From: Blasia pusilla
Lineage: Eukaryota; Marchantiophyta; Marchantiopsida; Blasiales
Direction of reading: 5' to 3'
DNA length: 64,000 bases
Assembly (NCBI GenBank): GCA_050084515.1
Contig: CM114271.1
Span: 46,934,001-46,998,000 of the forward strand
Shown here: piece after piece, positions 40,555-54,696 of the stretch
Position numbering within the stretch: the first letter of the stretch is position 1
Layout: the number at the start of each line of letters is the position of its first letter
Program-made: the position numbers and the translations under genes
The notes under the pieces: generated by a model
Seen by the model: the letters and a program-made list of their open reading frames with translations, nothing else
What the model was told of the DNA's origin: nothing
Database searches by the model: none

Positions 40555-43500
40555 GGCTATGTATGGTCCTATAATCTCCCCCATAATTTTCTCTAGATCA
40601 TGTACTACTCAGCAGAGAACCCATTGTTTTCAACGCACAGTTTTTTACGTTCTTATTGCAATTTGCGTGGGTGGATCTTATGTTGGTCCTTCTCCCTTGG
40701 GGTAAAGTTGCTTTCGAGACCTCAGATTTCTTGTTTTCCCAGCGATTGTGCAAGATTTCACTAACCTTTATCTATCCAAGTATGGGAGGAGGCCACATTC
40801 GCTTCCAAGCTACCAAGCTTTTATCCAAGGCTCTACACTGACTCTCTTGACAGATTTGAGCCATGTTGGAAGAAAATCATTACTTCATGTAGGAAATTTC
40901 TGGCACACAATTCTGTGCTGCATTGGCAAGAGTTGAAAGTATTTATAGTGATGTGTATAAACAAGCAGAGTATTGATCAGTTCAATGTGATTGTTGTACT
41001 CTGAGTAAGATATCTGGAAAGTTTTCTGTTGCCTTAGTTATAATTGACATAGTCACCTGTGCTTTTGGGATTAACTTCAGAGTGGGATGCTGTATTGTGA
41101 GTAAGATATCTGGTAACTGCTGTTGACTCTGCCCGTGTGCATGACCAGAGCATATTTGTCTTCTAATCATGATGGAAATGGATGAATGAGTCAGGGTCGG
41201 TTGAAGATGTTGTATTTGCTGATTGAATCTACATGGTACAAAACTTGTATGAGGTCGGGCAATGAGTGGGAAGCATGTGCATTACTGTGATGTGGTTGCA
41301 TTGAGAGTTAGACTGCAAGTGGGTGTACAAGTAAATTAGAATCTGATTCTTCCTTTCGATGGCTCACTTCATGCGAGGTATCGGGGAATGACATGCACTT
41401 CCTCTGTTATGGGGAACAAGTTAGCATTTGGCTAACTGTGAACAGGCAGAAACTTTTGTATTATCTATGTGATATTTAGTTCAGTTAATGTGTCATTTGT
41501 ATATGAAATCCTACTACACTGGGCTAGCTGATGGCAATGCCGACCACCTGATCACTAGGGCGTTTGGGACGATTTATTGGATTGCTCTAAGCTGAGCTTA
41601 AATTCAAAAGCGCGTTTCTTTTCTGCGGGTGGTTGGGGCACTCACCGAATCATTTGGTAGCCTAGTGGAACAAGTACTGTTTGGTCATAAATCTGGAGGC
41701 TCGTAAGAGTTAATTTTGATCTGAAAGCGCGTATCTGAATGTACATCCCTCCTGTCCATGCAATGCTAGGAGTTCACCTACTGGAAGTTGAGGGGATGGG
41801 CTGATGCTTCCAGAAACTATCCACAGCTTGACTTTGCTGTCATGTCTCTGTGTTTTATAAAGCCTTACTTTACTACAAGTATGGAAGTCTTTGCCCATAT
41901 GGGGGACCTAGAACCAGCTTGTTTGAGGTCAGATGCACCTGATGAGATGACTGTTGACGCATGATAGCAGGGAGTTGTCTGGGTGTGAACGTCATCTTAT
42001 GTTCCTTGTCAAGAAATCATTCATGGTAAAGGCATGGCAAAGATCATGGATGTGCCTTTCTCGGATTTGTATTGTGGTAGGAAAAGGGTTAGTTGCCTCC
42101 TTCTGGATTCCTTCTAATGTTATGGTGACGGAGACACTATATTCTAGCTTGGACTTTGGACAAGTGGGGTGGTAGGCGAATAGGGCGATAAGATATCGGA
42201 TATCGTCTTTTGTGGGAAGTGTGATTGCCTGGCATCGTTTACATTCTTATCATTAGGAGCAGGATTCCTGAAGGACATGCAGGACATCTGTCAAATTTAT
42301 GGTTTTCTGGGATAACATGGAGAGTTTGTGGGGACGTTTTGGCCCTCCTCTGAGAGGGTCTTAGGAAGGTTTCCTTCACATGGTCAGGAAATAGTTTGCA
42401 CATCCTAAGGTTTTGTGAAAGAATTTAACCATGTGAATGTCCAGGTGCCCAACTCCACAAGGGTTCCAATTCTCCTCCACGTACCTATTTTGAGTATTCT
42501 CCTCCACGTCCAGATTCATCCTGATCTATCTCCACCATCTACCATCCCGACTTGGAAGTTTTGTGGCTTTCTGCAGCTAACTTCGTTTCATGCAAGTAAC
42601 CGTCGAAATATGTCAATTTGCACAGGACATCCACAATGGAATTCTGTCAAGTGACCCCGGTCTATCTCCAACTCGACCGTATTCTAGAGTGCAAGAGGCG
42701 CAGTTCCTTGGGGGCGCCCTGCATCAACTGTACCGAGTATGGAGTCTCTCAAACTCATCGTGAAATACTGTTAAATCTGTCAGCCTATACTGGACACGCC
42801 TAGAGAGCCAGCTGGATTTATTAAATTGTAGATATGTATTTGAATGTTCTCTACACGATGGGCCGGAAGGGGCACATACTCTAGAGTGGGAGAGCATGCC
42901 TACGGTCTAAAGTATTTATTTTATCACAGACAAATTAGAGTGCATCGAACCTCAGGGGATGGAAATGTGCGCCTGCCCAGCGTATGAGCAGGTAGACGAT
43001 GTGTATGGATGAGCCAAGTGGATGTACGGTTAACTCTGCGAGATGGTCATACTGACCCTGCCGGGAAGCCCGGGGTTTCCGATCTCTCGGAACAAGAATC
43101 GTAGATCACGTTTGGTGCTAGAGAAGTTGCTCGGTTGTGTATTCTTTAAAGACATCCTCGGCATGCCATCCATTGCCAGTTGCATTTATCCACCTCGCTC
43201 ATTGTGCGGGAGAGGATGACATATGAACCTAAGTTGCGTGTGCAAACCTTGAATCCATCACTCTACACGACGAGTTGTGGCGATGGTCTGTTATGTTTCA
43301 CCCGCAGTTGCTGGAGGCAGGCACGATTGCGTGATTGAACGATGTGTGACTGGCCTTAAATTTAAGAATTTAATAGTCCTAGTCTTGCTTGCCAACCCAC
43401 ATCTGTGAGCCATTAGCATACCCACCGCCGAGTTTTCCCGTCAGCCCATGCCGTGGACACTTTCTGTGCCATGTCTGCACACCACGTGTACTTCGTCAAT

Positions 43501-44264
43501 CAGAATGCTGAGAGTACACCGAATTCCCTACCAACGTTACACGAAAAGCTTGCGAAAGAAGCATGGTCAATCGGCTGAAAGGCCGTTTTTAATTTCCATT
43601 TCACGCCAGAGCACGGATACCTAGTCGGACAGAAGGAGAAAGAGGAGCATGGTGACAGCGTACGAATCCGTCGTGCAAGAAAAGTCTGTAGACACGAGAA
43701 AGAATTGATGCTGAAACTCGTGCAAGCGTGAGGAGAAGAGTCACGAATGAAAAGTCTCAGATCTAACTCGTGTTGAAGTGAATCGAACAAACTGCACCCA
43801 AATTTAAGCAAGAAAGATATATTCGTTTTACGATGTGTGTTGATCCCTACCGACACTACGAATTACTTTTGCGCATGACGACTATGGACGGTGAGCTGGG
43901 AACTCGAAGATCGGGACGCGATTAGGAGCCTAGTCACATCCCAGCTCTGCTTTGAGGGGGGAGTCTAACGTACAATAATGCTACCTCCGCAGCACTGTGA
44001 ATGCCGCACGTCTTCACAGTCCAATGGGTCACCTTCGAAATAATCGCGACGTGAAGGAAGCGGACTCGATCGTAGACAGTTTTTGCCTCAGAACGAGCTC
44101 CACCTGTCACATGTCATTTACGATCCTGTTGACTCTGTGACTCTTCCCTTTCTCCGGTGGATTTCCCATCCCTTTCCCTATGTTTTCGTGTACGTCGTCG
44201 AGTGAGTCATCAATGAATTGAAAAGGCGGAGCATAATATGAAGAATCGCCGCTAGATCGCGAAA
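40555..44264. other. 3' UTR of the kinase gene and spacer
   Basis: The first several hundred bases are probably 3' UTR. A partial direct repeat (GAGTAAGATATCTGG near 41003 and 41100) lies about 96 bp apart. The rest has no family-like coding sequence on either strand. Confidence 0.4.
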
Positions 44265-44690
44265 TTTATGAAGCTTATTACGCACGGAAACATGATCGCC
44301 CACCACAGCTTACTAAGAACAATGAAGTCCATTGCGAGCACGATGAAACACACTCTCTCTCGGACAATGAAGTCCATTGCGTGCACGATAAAACACACAC
44401 TCCAAAGCACTCACTCTCTCTGTCTCCTTCACCCCTCTCTCTGGCTCATGAAGTCTATTGCCCGCGCGGCAAAAACCACGATTCAACTGTCTCTCTCTCT
44501 CTGATCTTGGCGTTCATTGCGTGCACGGAAACAAAAACCACACCCTCCAAAGCACGCACGCCCTCCCGCACCTACTCAATCCCTGCCTCCCTGCAGCCTC
44601 TCCCGAGTCTCCTCTCACTCTCTCATCATGAACTTAATAATCGTGTGCACGATAAAACCCAGACACTCTCACGCACAAACAAGCACGCGG
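44265..44690. repeat. Degenerate repeat of a 35-45 bp motif, about six units
   Basis: ATGAAGTCCATTGCGTGCAC followed by GATAAAACACACACTC recurs near 44265, 44322, 44367, 44448, 44508 and 44632, with CT-rich linkers of varying length. One plus-strand frame (44268-44504) reads MKSIA three times, but the units do not keep frame afterwards, so this looks like DNA repetition and not a protein repeat. Confidence 0.65.
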
Positions 44691-45056
44691 GCGTGCATCG
44701 TCGAACCACGTAGCCGCACCTCGTCGCGCTGCGGCAGCCACCCTCGTTCTTGGCTCGCTGCCGTGGGACTTTGATGCGATTGGCGGGGAAGGGGGCCGGG
44801 AGACGATATGGGGAGGACGCGTGAATGAAGTTCGATGAACCGGTGGATCAATGAGAGAATGGCAGAGCGACATTCGGAAACAGCGGCTACTTTCTGCTTT
44901 TTCTTTGAAGTTGGAACTTTGAAGTTTGAAGGCCTTGAAGGAATGATGTGGAAATGGATGTTACTACTAGAGATAGCGGCGAATAATTATGAAGTCGCTT
45001 TTGTGTTCCCATTTCCTTATTAAGTGCTGCGAGGGATTAGTCGTCGCATAGATAAA

Positions 45057-45304
45057 TTTATGATGTTCGTTATTTCTTTTTTTTGTCAACTTATTTATTT
45101 ACTCATTTAGGGACGTATCTTTTAGGGTGATTTATGATGTTCGTTATTTCTTTGTTTGTCAATTTCTTTATTTACTCATTTAGGGACGTATCTCTTAGGG
45201 TGATTTATGATGTTCGTTATTTCTTTGTTTGTCAATTTATTTATTTATTTACTCGTTTAGGGACGTATCTTTTAGGGTGATTTATGATGTTCATTATTTC
45301 TTTC
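45057..45304. repeat. Tandem repeat, three full units of 73-77 bp plus a partial
   Basis: TTTATGATGTTCGTTATTTC starts at 45057, 45131, 45204 and 45281. Units share TTGTCAA.TT.TTTATTTACT, then CTTTTAGGGACGTATCT-like and TTAGGGTGA blocks. Length varies by small ATTT insertions. Confidence 0.9.
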
Positions 45305-48300
45305 ATTAACTCTCCTTTCGATTTATTATACTACTTGCTTCTTTCCTTTTCTCTCTATTGATTAATCTTGATCGGATTTTTCCCGTTTATTACTTTTTCT
45401 CTTTTAATATCTATTGACTAATATCTGTTTGACTTCAAGTGTTCACCGGAGGATTCTTTCTTTGTCTATCCATCCATGATGTATCCATGTGCTCTTATTA
45501 TATTCCCAAGAGAGAGGTTACGAGAGATATTATTCTCTTGAATATGCCAAAATTGTACTCGATTCCGTTAAGTAAGGGTGTAAGCTTATCCGTTTTATGT
45601 TTTTTTGGCAAAAGAAAGATCCGAACTTTGTCTCTATTGCATTCGTTCATTGTTCTCCTTATAGACGAAAACTGCCGTTCAATAAATTTTGGATATTTTC
45701 AAAGCAACTCAAAGACTTTGAGAAACGGTTCAATCTAAAAAATGATTTTCTTTCTTAAATTTTAAAATCAGTGGTATGAATTCAAAAAATAATTTCCAGT
45801 TTTTTTCTTCAATGTGTCATACATTTATATGATTCTTGGATAGTGTCTTCTTTATTTGTAAACATATGTCTACTTGACACATGGTAACTTAGCGGCAAGA
45901 AAATGTTTCTCATAGTACGGGCAGCAAGAAAAAAAATCTGAATTTTTGTGTGGCATGGTTAGTCCCTTCACCCGTGTGTATGGCACAAGCTGTACATGAG
46001 TATTTTCATGTACTGGAGTCCCTCCTCTCCCAAAAGCGGTGAACTTCACGAAACCCAAACTAATCATTTTGACTCTACCAGGCTTGCTCAAAGATGCTCA
46101 TGTGATGGCAAGGTAATCACCGTTAGTAATCACACATGGGGTCTCTAACTTCTTCTTTTTGAAGGAATAGTGTAAAATAAATATTCTTGAAGCAGGGGTT
46201 ACAGCTATGCCCTCAAACCCGATGAGGTAAATCCCATAAATCACCAACACAAGTAAAACCACTCATGTACTTAACATATACCTATTGAAAATGGATGAGC
46301 AAACCACTCGAGCCCACATATAAAATCATCCCACATAAAAATTTGGTTCAAAGCCATCCCCTAGGACAACAAGGCCCTAATGCTAGCTAGCAAAATATGC
46401 CCCGGTGACTTATGTAATTACACTACTCATTTCATTTTACATTTTTTTTACTTAGTCATCCCTTCCTACATTGTAGGCATACATTCAACTCTTGACTCAT
46501 GTTTCACTCCAAGATGACATTCAACTATGCTAAAAATAGACTCGGATCTTGCACATTCCATCTTAACCTCTCAATTTGCCCCAAAATTACGACCAATCAC
46601 ATTTGTAAAAATCCACGCATGCAAGCATATCATCTCATCTCCTCTTGTCATACGCCTTGTAGTAAAGCTTGATTGGATGCCAATCTTCCTTTCACTCACC
46701 TACTTCACTAGAATCCCGCATTGATTACGATTTTTCACATTTTCGTCCATACATTCTTGATGGAATGAGTTCCTAATTCTCACCAAATTGCTTGCAATCT
46801 TGGCTAATAGGGCATACACATTCTCACACAAAGACACCTAAACCATGGGCTTAAGTCACATCTTACAAGACTTGAGGATTCCATTTCTTGTAGTCACACC
46901 AACGACGGAAAACCACAATATAAACCCTCATTTTTGGCTCTTCCACATTTATGGTTGGAGTTTCTTGTTACCACTCTCACATCCCTACTATTCAAAATCA
47001 CCCGATTTGGGATGTTGTAAGCATACCGTCCATCGTTTCCATATGATTTTTTCTATGTATCCTTGCCAAACCCACAACCTAATTAAATAAACTGCCACTA
47101 TACTCATTATGGCATACTTACAAAAGTTATCCTTGCAAACACAATAAAGGTATCCTTTCATGTTTTTTTCCTCTTAGCCATATAACTTTTCTCCACTATA
47201 GAACGTACTTTGCCTCGATCATGGTGGCTCGGATGAGCTCAAATCCCTCGAGCATCTTACACTTCTTGGAGAGCACAAAAAATCAATCACCATCATGTAC
47301 AAACTACCACACCATCTTTTGCTACACTTAACTTAATCCCCTACTCAATGCAACCTCAAAAACCACCCAAAAAATGCACTTCTTTCATGTTGTGTTGTTT
47401 TGATTTTAAAAAAACATATAAATTGACGATGTTATAGAGGATAAATTCTTACATCATGTGGATCTTTCAATATTGAAAATACAATGATAAATATAACATT
47501 CTCTTATACATTGAATAAACCAAGCCTAGCCTTTTATGTGAGGGAATCACGGCCTAATGCATGCTCATAGGGAAGTCTCTATTGTAGAAATATGAGCGTC
47601 TCCAAGCCTCCTTTTGGGGTATATATCCCTCTCCAAGGCTCCAAGAAGGTGACTTATGCACACATATAAGTGATGTCACTAAAAAAGGCTAGCATGTCAC
47701 TCCTTACCTCTCCATATCTAACTACACATATTGCCTCCCTATCGAGGCATATTATCTACTCTCGCTGGATTACAAATAATGCTTCACACATGTCTACTTT
47801 TTTATTGGTTGGCTCACTAAAATTGTCTTACCAATTTTTTTCAGATCATATTAGCATCGACCATAACCTTACACCAAAAATATTCGAATTGAGATTTTTT
47901 CACATGAAATGCATGTTGCCAGAAGTATCTCACATAATCTCATCATCCGTTTGAAACATTCAACTGATATATTTATTGAAATTAGTTTTTAGATAAATAA
48001 AATTCAGTGCAAAAAATCATGTCACGATGAATTTTGTCATATCCATTGTATCTCTCTCGAGCCTTGTAATCTAGCGTATTTCATAGGCACCCCAATACTA
48101 GTCCTACTTCTAAATACATGGATTATTCCACATCTTTCACTTACATTTATATATTCTCCAATTGGATTCCCTTCATCTCTCCCTTGCCAAAATTTCTTGG
48201 AACTTATAACTCTAAGGAGAAAGGGTATCATGTGTTTCTTTCCAATTATGGGTAGTCTTTGACTAAACGTGTCAATTGTTATCATTTCTTCTACTAGTAC

Positions 48301-49200
48301 TTGCATAGTTGTCCAATCCATCGGCAAATTCATCTTGAAAAAAAGACACATAGTTGATGTGGAATTTTAGAATAATTTGACTGAAAAGGAAATATTTTTC
48401 TTCTTCCAAGAAAACGTTGAGAAAATATTGCAAAGATCATGCCTTTTTGCTGTTATAATATGCTCAAGTTTGCAAGGGTGCTTGGGATATATAGAACACT
48501 AGTAAGTTCCCTATGCAATGCATTACACATTGAAATCTCAATTTCTTGGCAATAGACCTAAAATTCAAATGTTAAGTGCATTTTTCAATGATTAGTTTCA
48601 ATATAATGGATGAGGCTTTTTGGGTAGGAAAGTGTTGAAAGGTAGATATGCAAGAGATGGGGTTTTTTTTGTTTAGTTCAAATTTAATTATAAATTGAAA
48701 TGTTTTATTTCCTATTGATTTCACAAGGGTTCACTCTCTTAGTCTTTTTTGGGTCCCTACCAATTATGACCCTAAGGATTTCCTTGGTGGCCTCTTATCA
48801 GCGCAACTTTTCCATTAAGCCCGTTAATACGAGAAATTGAATGATGTATTTAAAAACTATAAATAGAAATAATATAATAATAAGAAATCCTGGAGAAATA
48901 TTATATGTGGGATTCAAAAAACATTTTAATAATTCATACTTCACTATTTTATTCTTTTTCTAATCTCATATAACTACAAATCTGGGAAACAAAATTCACG
49001 TTACACCTATTTTTAGTTCCACGCACACTTGACACCTACGGCATTAATAAAATAAATATTAAATTTGTCACATTTCTCATGTGACATTAAATATTTTGAT
49101 AGCCACCGCATGGATCCTTCCTAAAAATACACATGGCATGCGGATGCCCATCAAGTAAGACATGACCATTAATTAAGCCACCACTTGTAGGAGACGTCAC
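45305..49200. other. AT-rich gene-poor interval
   Basis: ORFs of 65-104 codons in several frames; none has a secure family match. A WITNNASHMS stretch near 47764-47795 faintly recalls a Ty1/copia protease (see rejected items). Probably decayed transposon DNA. Confidence 0.35.
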
Positions 49201-52200
49201 TCCGCTGACTTAGCGTGTAGAGCTACCGCAACCTTGCTCCGTCGACGGAAAGAGAGCGGATGCAAATGCCACCGTAAGCCGCGTTCAGGTTTAGGGCTAC
49301 GCTGCCGAGGAAGGGGAACTAACTACGCACGAGCGGAAAGGCGACACGGCGGGCGGGGAATGACTGGAAGCGTCTGTTGTGGCGGCTGCAAGTATCGGAG
49401 CAGAGGATCATTTAGCCTAAAGAAAACGACCGCGACGCCTACGCATACCGCATGGAGATGGATTCCTCCGGATGCCGGCCGGCCTAGGCCACGTCATTAT
49501 CGGGCGTCCGGCATGGGTCACGGCTTCACGGGGCCCACGTCGAGGCTGCCTTTTTGTAAGCCCGGCCTCGAAAAGTCATTGAGAAAATAACGCAACAGGG
49601 CGACTCTAAAGAAGGGTCCTTCGTTTCTTTTGTTCGGTGTCTAGCTGGATTTCCGATCGCGCATCGAGAAACCCGACCCTGCAGCCGGTGGCGGAAGCTT
49701 TGCCGACCGGCAGTCTGTCGCGTGGTGTGTACGACGGACGCCGCCGTCGTCGGTCTCTGTGCGCGCCGGTCGCGCGAGTCGTAAGAAAATCCCCAGCCGG
49801 GGAAATCGCGTCATCGCGAACGGAAGAAGGAAAGAAGAAAACAGGAGAGAGAAAAAGAGGAAATAAATGCGTCGTTGCGGAGAGTGTCACGTGGTGAAAG
49901 TCGCTCCCTCTCACGTGGACCTTTTTGGAATGGCCTTCAAAACATCCGGCCCTAACTTCGTAGCGATGGCTCCTGGTGCTGTGCAGTCTCTCTGCTGCGA
50001 GTCACGACGGATCGCGTTCGCCCCTCGCCAAATATGGATCGAGAGAGAGAGAGAAGGGGAAAGAGAGGAGTGGGCCCGTCAACAGAACTTTTGCATACCA
50101 TAGCAGACGCAGAAGCACACAACTTTGTCTCTCTCAGATGGAAGCAGTGAGTGCGGACAGGAGCGTCAGATTGGATCAGTGCGAGAGTGGGAATTGGTGG
50201 TGGTGTGTGGCATACGCTCGGATTGCTCGACTCGAAATTCTCTCTCCTGTTCAGCTGCACTTGAACAGTTTGATGATGATTCGTTGGGAAGAGTGAAGGA
50301 AGGGAGTTAGGGAGGCAAGGGAGACGGCTGGTGAGCGATTGGAAAAGGGACGGAGCGGATGGGACCTCACTTAACTCGCGATCGATCGGTGTCCGACATT
50401 TTCGTGTCCTGTTTATCATGCGGTGCAATTTTCTGTTGCGGGAAGCACTTTGCGTGCCGTCTGTTTATTATAATGTTGTCGGACTGTGCGCAGAACGCGT
50501 CCTCAATCTGGCCGACGCTCTCCTGTAGCTAGCGGGCGGGCGGGATGGGCCCCTCCTCCGCGTTACCTCCTCCACTTTCGTCCGATTCATAATGGTTTGT
50601 CGTCCGCGACCTTTCCTTCGCATTCTGTTTCTCCACCTTTCACTGTGCGGCCGCGCGTTCGGACCGTTCGGCCCCACGCGGCGACTTTCCACCATTTCTA
50701 TCGCCGATGGTGTTTGATCTTGTCTCGCGGAGTGGATCTCCACATCGAGGTCAGCGGTATTTGTTGCTCGACGGGTTGGAAATGGCGGATTCTGTCCGTT
50801 TTCCCGAGTTCGAGCAGAGGGAAGGAGAGAAAGTAGGGGGTTCTCGGCGGTTGTATTCCGCCACATCAAATCCTTATACGTAATTCCGATTCTTCTCCCG
50901 ACCGTCGCACCAGATATGCACAGTGCGATTGTCCCCGACCACGGATCGAAGTGAGAAAGCAGTCGACTTTAGAACGAATTCCGATTTTTGCCGACCATAG
51001 CTCGAGGGCCCAGATGTGATACAGTTCGATTCTCCCGACAAAAGCTTCGGATGTGAAACAGTTCTACGCTAGGACGATACCATTGGTTGTCTCCGTCCAT
51101 CTCCGGTTGTCGTGATGCCCTTCAGCTTTTATTGTCGAGACCATACCCAAATGTGGTAGCGTTCGACGCTTTCAGACCCGTCTACGAATCGATAGAACGA
51201 ATACACATCCCCGATTTTCCACTATCCGCCTGCAGGTCTCGGTACGACCCGCCTCCAAAGAATTTCTAACAGTGGCGTACCGTGCTGGGGCACGGCCGTG
51301 ACGATTCACAGACGTACGACTCTCTACGTTTGTATCCTGGAAGAGAAAGAAGATACGGAGGTGGGGTGCTCGAAATCTGCTGCACTGGGGCTGTGTTTTC
51401 GTCGTTACATCTCATCCACTCTACCCCACCACCATCGCAGACGTACAGACAGACTAGGGGCAGAGATGGGTGGAGGTGTGTGTTCAACTTCCTGGGGCCG
51501 TGCTCTTCCGCCTAGCCTGCTCCACACATGGTGCTGTGCGCCACTCATTGACAGTAGTGGGGACGGATGTCCAACCCCATCGATGCATTATTACAGGGTC
51601 AAAGGATTGAGCTCCCTCTCCCCCGTTCCCCTCCACCACATTTTGCTTGGCTACCACAACGTCGACCCGCTCGTGCCTGGGCGACGAGGAAAAGGCAGCG
51701 TCTCAGTCACGTCCAGCTGTTTCTGATTAACAGCGAATGATTTTAGGGCTTGTAGGTGTAGCGGCGCGGCAGAGCTGGTCCACGCTGTGACAGTATACAG
51801 TTGACACTGTCGACTCCAGGCAAGGACTGTCGTGTGTAGTAGCTACTCTACACTTAGATGACGAAGAGGGCAACACACAGCTAATTAATCATTCGGAGAA
51901 AATCGTCATATCTCGAGAACGGGGACGGACGAAGCTCAGGAGACTTGCAAATTTCCTTTTATTTCGAGGGAACATAGAAAGAGATTCCCTTATTTCTACA
52001 ATTATAGTGACTGACTTGACCGCATTCCGCACTCAAGAACCAGTCAGTGGATGGTGAGATATGGCACGAGGCCTCAGAGCTGCTCCACCCTACCAACAAT
52101 GCAGCAGCTGCATAGCTATACTTGCCAAGAACTATAATTATTATCTCTAGTGATCAATCGGTCCTACTTTAGTGACCTCAGACCTCTCATACTTGTGAAC

Positions 52201-52717
52201 CCTAGACTAGCCTGGCAGGTTCGTGATGGGGAGATTCTGGACGCGATGCTTCGAATCCAATCTGATCTTTCAGGAAGCCAAAGCGATCGACGAGAACACA
52301 AAGTGCACTGCAGACTAAAAAAATTCAAATTGCGCGAGGATAGCAAGGCAACCGATTCCATCCTCCGTTCCCGGTTACGAAGCTTCTGCGAAGCAAGAAT
52401 CAACAATACATTCTGCCATCTCCACGACCCAAGAGGTAGCGTAGCCTACCCGGCGCAGTCTCCGAGTTGCTCGTGGCAACCAGCTGCCGAAGGGCACTGC
52501 CACTCCCTAGAGAATAGAGGTACTTACGGGGTATTTGTTACGAGCGCATGAGGGGAGAGACTGTACCCATCAAGTGATGCCTGACGAAGTCTCGCGACCA
52601 TAGGCCCCGAGCCTCCTTGGACGGTGCCAGACAAGACTGGGAGGGGTGCAGGGAGGGCAGTTGCTGGTGCGGAGCTCCTAAGGATCCGCCATAAAACACT
52701 TTACAATGAAAAAGAGG

Positions 52718-52721
<4 letters not shown>
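49201..52721. other. GC-rich interval without a recognised gene
   Basis: Composition is promoter- or exon-like for about 3.5 kb. Overlapping ORFs up to 158 codons occur on both strands, yet none carries a family signature and no splice-linked model emerged. The part nearest 52.7 kb may be 3' UTR of the F-box gene. Confidence 0.35.

Positions 52722-52750
<29 letters not shown>
52722..52750. repeat. (GA)n microsatellite downstream of the F-box gene
   Basis: GA run of about 29 bases, 235 bases past the F-box stop; probably in the 3' UTR, where it reads CT on the coding strand. Confidence 0.85.
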
Positions 52751-52756
<6 letters not shown>

Positions 52757-52984
52757 CGAGAGCGAAGGTCCAAGAGAGGAACCAGGGATGTAGATCGAAG
52801 AAGCAGACCCCAACCGTGAGAAGACAGGAAGGAAAGAATTTGGCACAGATAAATAGAACTGCATTAGACAAGCCAAGCCCATCCTGGCTGTTAGATCTGT
52901 ACAATGGTGACAACCTTCCCATGTCCAGAAGCCCCGCACACCGCCCCGCTAAATCACCAGCCGAAACCACAAACCAGGGGCACC

Positions 52985-54696
52985 TCAAATCTTCATCACG
53001 GCGCAATTAAGACAAAAACCATCGCCATTGTAGGTCTGTACAACTTGCCTCCAAGGAGTGTGATCACCTCCAAAGGGATCGGGCTTGAAAGCTTGGATGT
53101 CACCTACAGGTTGGACATTGGGGGCACGGCCTCCGATCACCCACAGCTCGTGCCCGACGGCCTTGAATGCAAGGCCCCACCCTGTCTCGTGATGTGCTCT
53201 GCCAGGAACTCTCGTCAAAGCCGTCCACACGCCTGTGACTTTGTTGTGGTGTTTCAACTCATTGGAGGCGGCGTCGAGCGCATACAGCTGATTCGCGAGA
53301 ACGGCCACGAGAGGAGGAGCAGGAGAATTTTGGCCTATACGGAGAGGTGCTGTAGGCCAGAAGTTCTGCACTAATGTCCACTGGTTAGTGACCGGATCGT
53401 AGAACTCCCCATGGCTGTGCTGCGTCGACGGAGCATCCGAACCTCCGATGACATAAAATCGCCCATCCATGATAAACCCAGAGCACATCTTTCTAGGATA
53501 CAGCATGTTCGGCAGCTGCTCCCATTGATTAGTGAGCGAGTTGAATCTGCCACACCACGAGGCATCCATAGAACAGGTCAGTTGCAGACGAAGGTGAAAT
53601 AACCATGGCGATGTTGTAGACACACTGGCTTCGAAGGAAGAACGATAGTGTCTCACAAAACTGTCTTCCGCCCACAGATATGCATTTCTCTATTAACTCC
53701 AGCTTTATCCGCACTCTAGTCGGATTCGCTGGTTTAAACCCTCAGACTGGATTCCGTGTGGAAAACAGGCTCGAATCCTGACTCCTGCAGTCCAGATTTC
53801 AGTAAGCAAAACTAACTAACGGGCAGACGACAGCTCGTACACTGGAACGGTGGGTTTCCTTAGGAAGATGGAAAAGTGTTATGAGACAAGTGAGGAAACA
53901 GAACCTCTCTGCGAACGTGGATACTCGTCCTCGAGTTCCATAAACCGTTCCACCAGCGACGTAGCCGTAGTGCCCTAAAGTGGCTGAAGCAAAAAGACAC
54001 CGCATCGAGTTCATTGTTGGCGCGATACTCCATTGATAGGTGTCCACATCAAAGCACCAAATTAATTGATTCGTCTCCACCTCATACTTAGGAGGCTGCA
54101 AATGCCACCAGGTATGAGACACTGTAAAGCCCGGGGTGATTAGATTCATGGATTCCTAGAAATTAAGTACCGTCCTCCATAAACTTTCTGTGCAACAGTG
54201 AGTGACGTGATTACTACTGAACAGGAAATGGGAAAGCAGAAGAAAAAGGCGAAAAACAACGAACACCTCCTCAAAACATCAGGAACCTCACCAGAGCCCG
54301 TGGTTCGATGCCAACCACCAAAAGCTTCCGACCGGCAGCGAAACATTCCTTGTCTCCCATGTGAAAAGCATCATCCATGGGTGCTTCCGGCAGAGCATGC
54401 CAAGTGAGGGAGACTGGATCGAGCGCGCGCCATATTCTGCCACTTTCACGGCCCTGAAGAAGGACGAAAGGCCAGTCGTCGAAGACACCCAAATCTTTTC
54501 TGGTGTCATAAAATTGGTTGGAGCGCAGAACCTTCATCCATGCTTGAGACACGTGCTCGCAACTGGCATTGATATGAGCCCGAGGCACTCTGGCTAGACA
54601 CTGGATTGCCAGGTCGTTGGGGAGTCCTGGAATCAGATCCTGCTCTGCCACATCAACCATGTCCAAATCCTCCTGCACCTCTTGAATCTCTTCCAT
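52985..54696 (-). CDS. F-box/kelch-repeat protein, 3 exons, 385 residues
   Basis: Exons read downwards: 54696-54292, 54095-53905, 53546-52985, frame kept (AG|A joins exons 2 and 3 to give STFAER|FNSLTNQW). Residues 21-66 are an F-box (LIPGLPNDLAIQCLARVPRA...WMKVLRSN), which binds SKP1/ASK in an SCF ubiquitin ligase. Kelch repeats follow, marked by double glycines in YGYVAGG, FYVIGG and LWVIGG and by spaced Trp such as NQWEQLP and NQWTLV; the propeller would bind the target. The end NCAVMKI resembles the usual NCAVM tail of plant family members. An in-frame ATG at 54723 would add nine residues, but TCTTTACAG just before 54709 looks like the acceptor of a leader intron, so 54696 is preferred. 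Exon 2 could also begin at an alternative AG nine bases downstream. Target unknown. Confidence 0.92.

Noticed and set aside
47670-47954. Ty1/copia protease from the WITNNASHMS stretch
   Set aside because: Only this short motif is suggestive; the catalytic Asp-Ser-Gly is not present and no other copia block follows.
53750-53800. Box-B-like GGCTCGAATCC inside an F-box intron region
   Set aside because: No matching acceptor stem or anticodon arm is found at the right distance.
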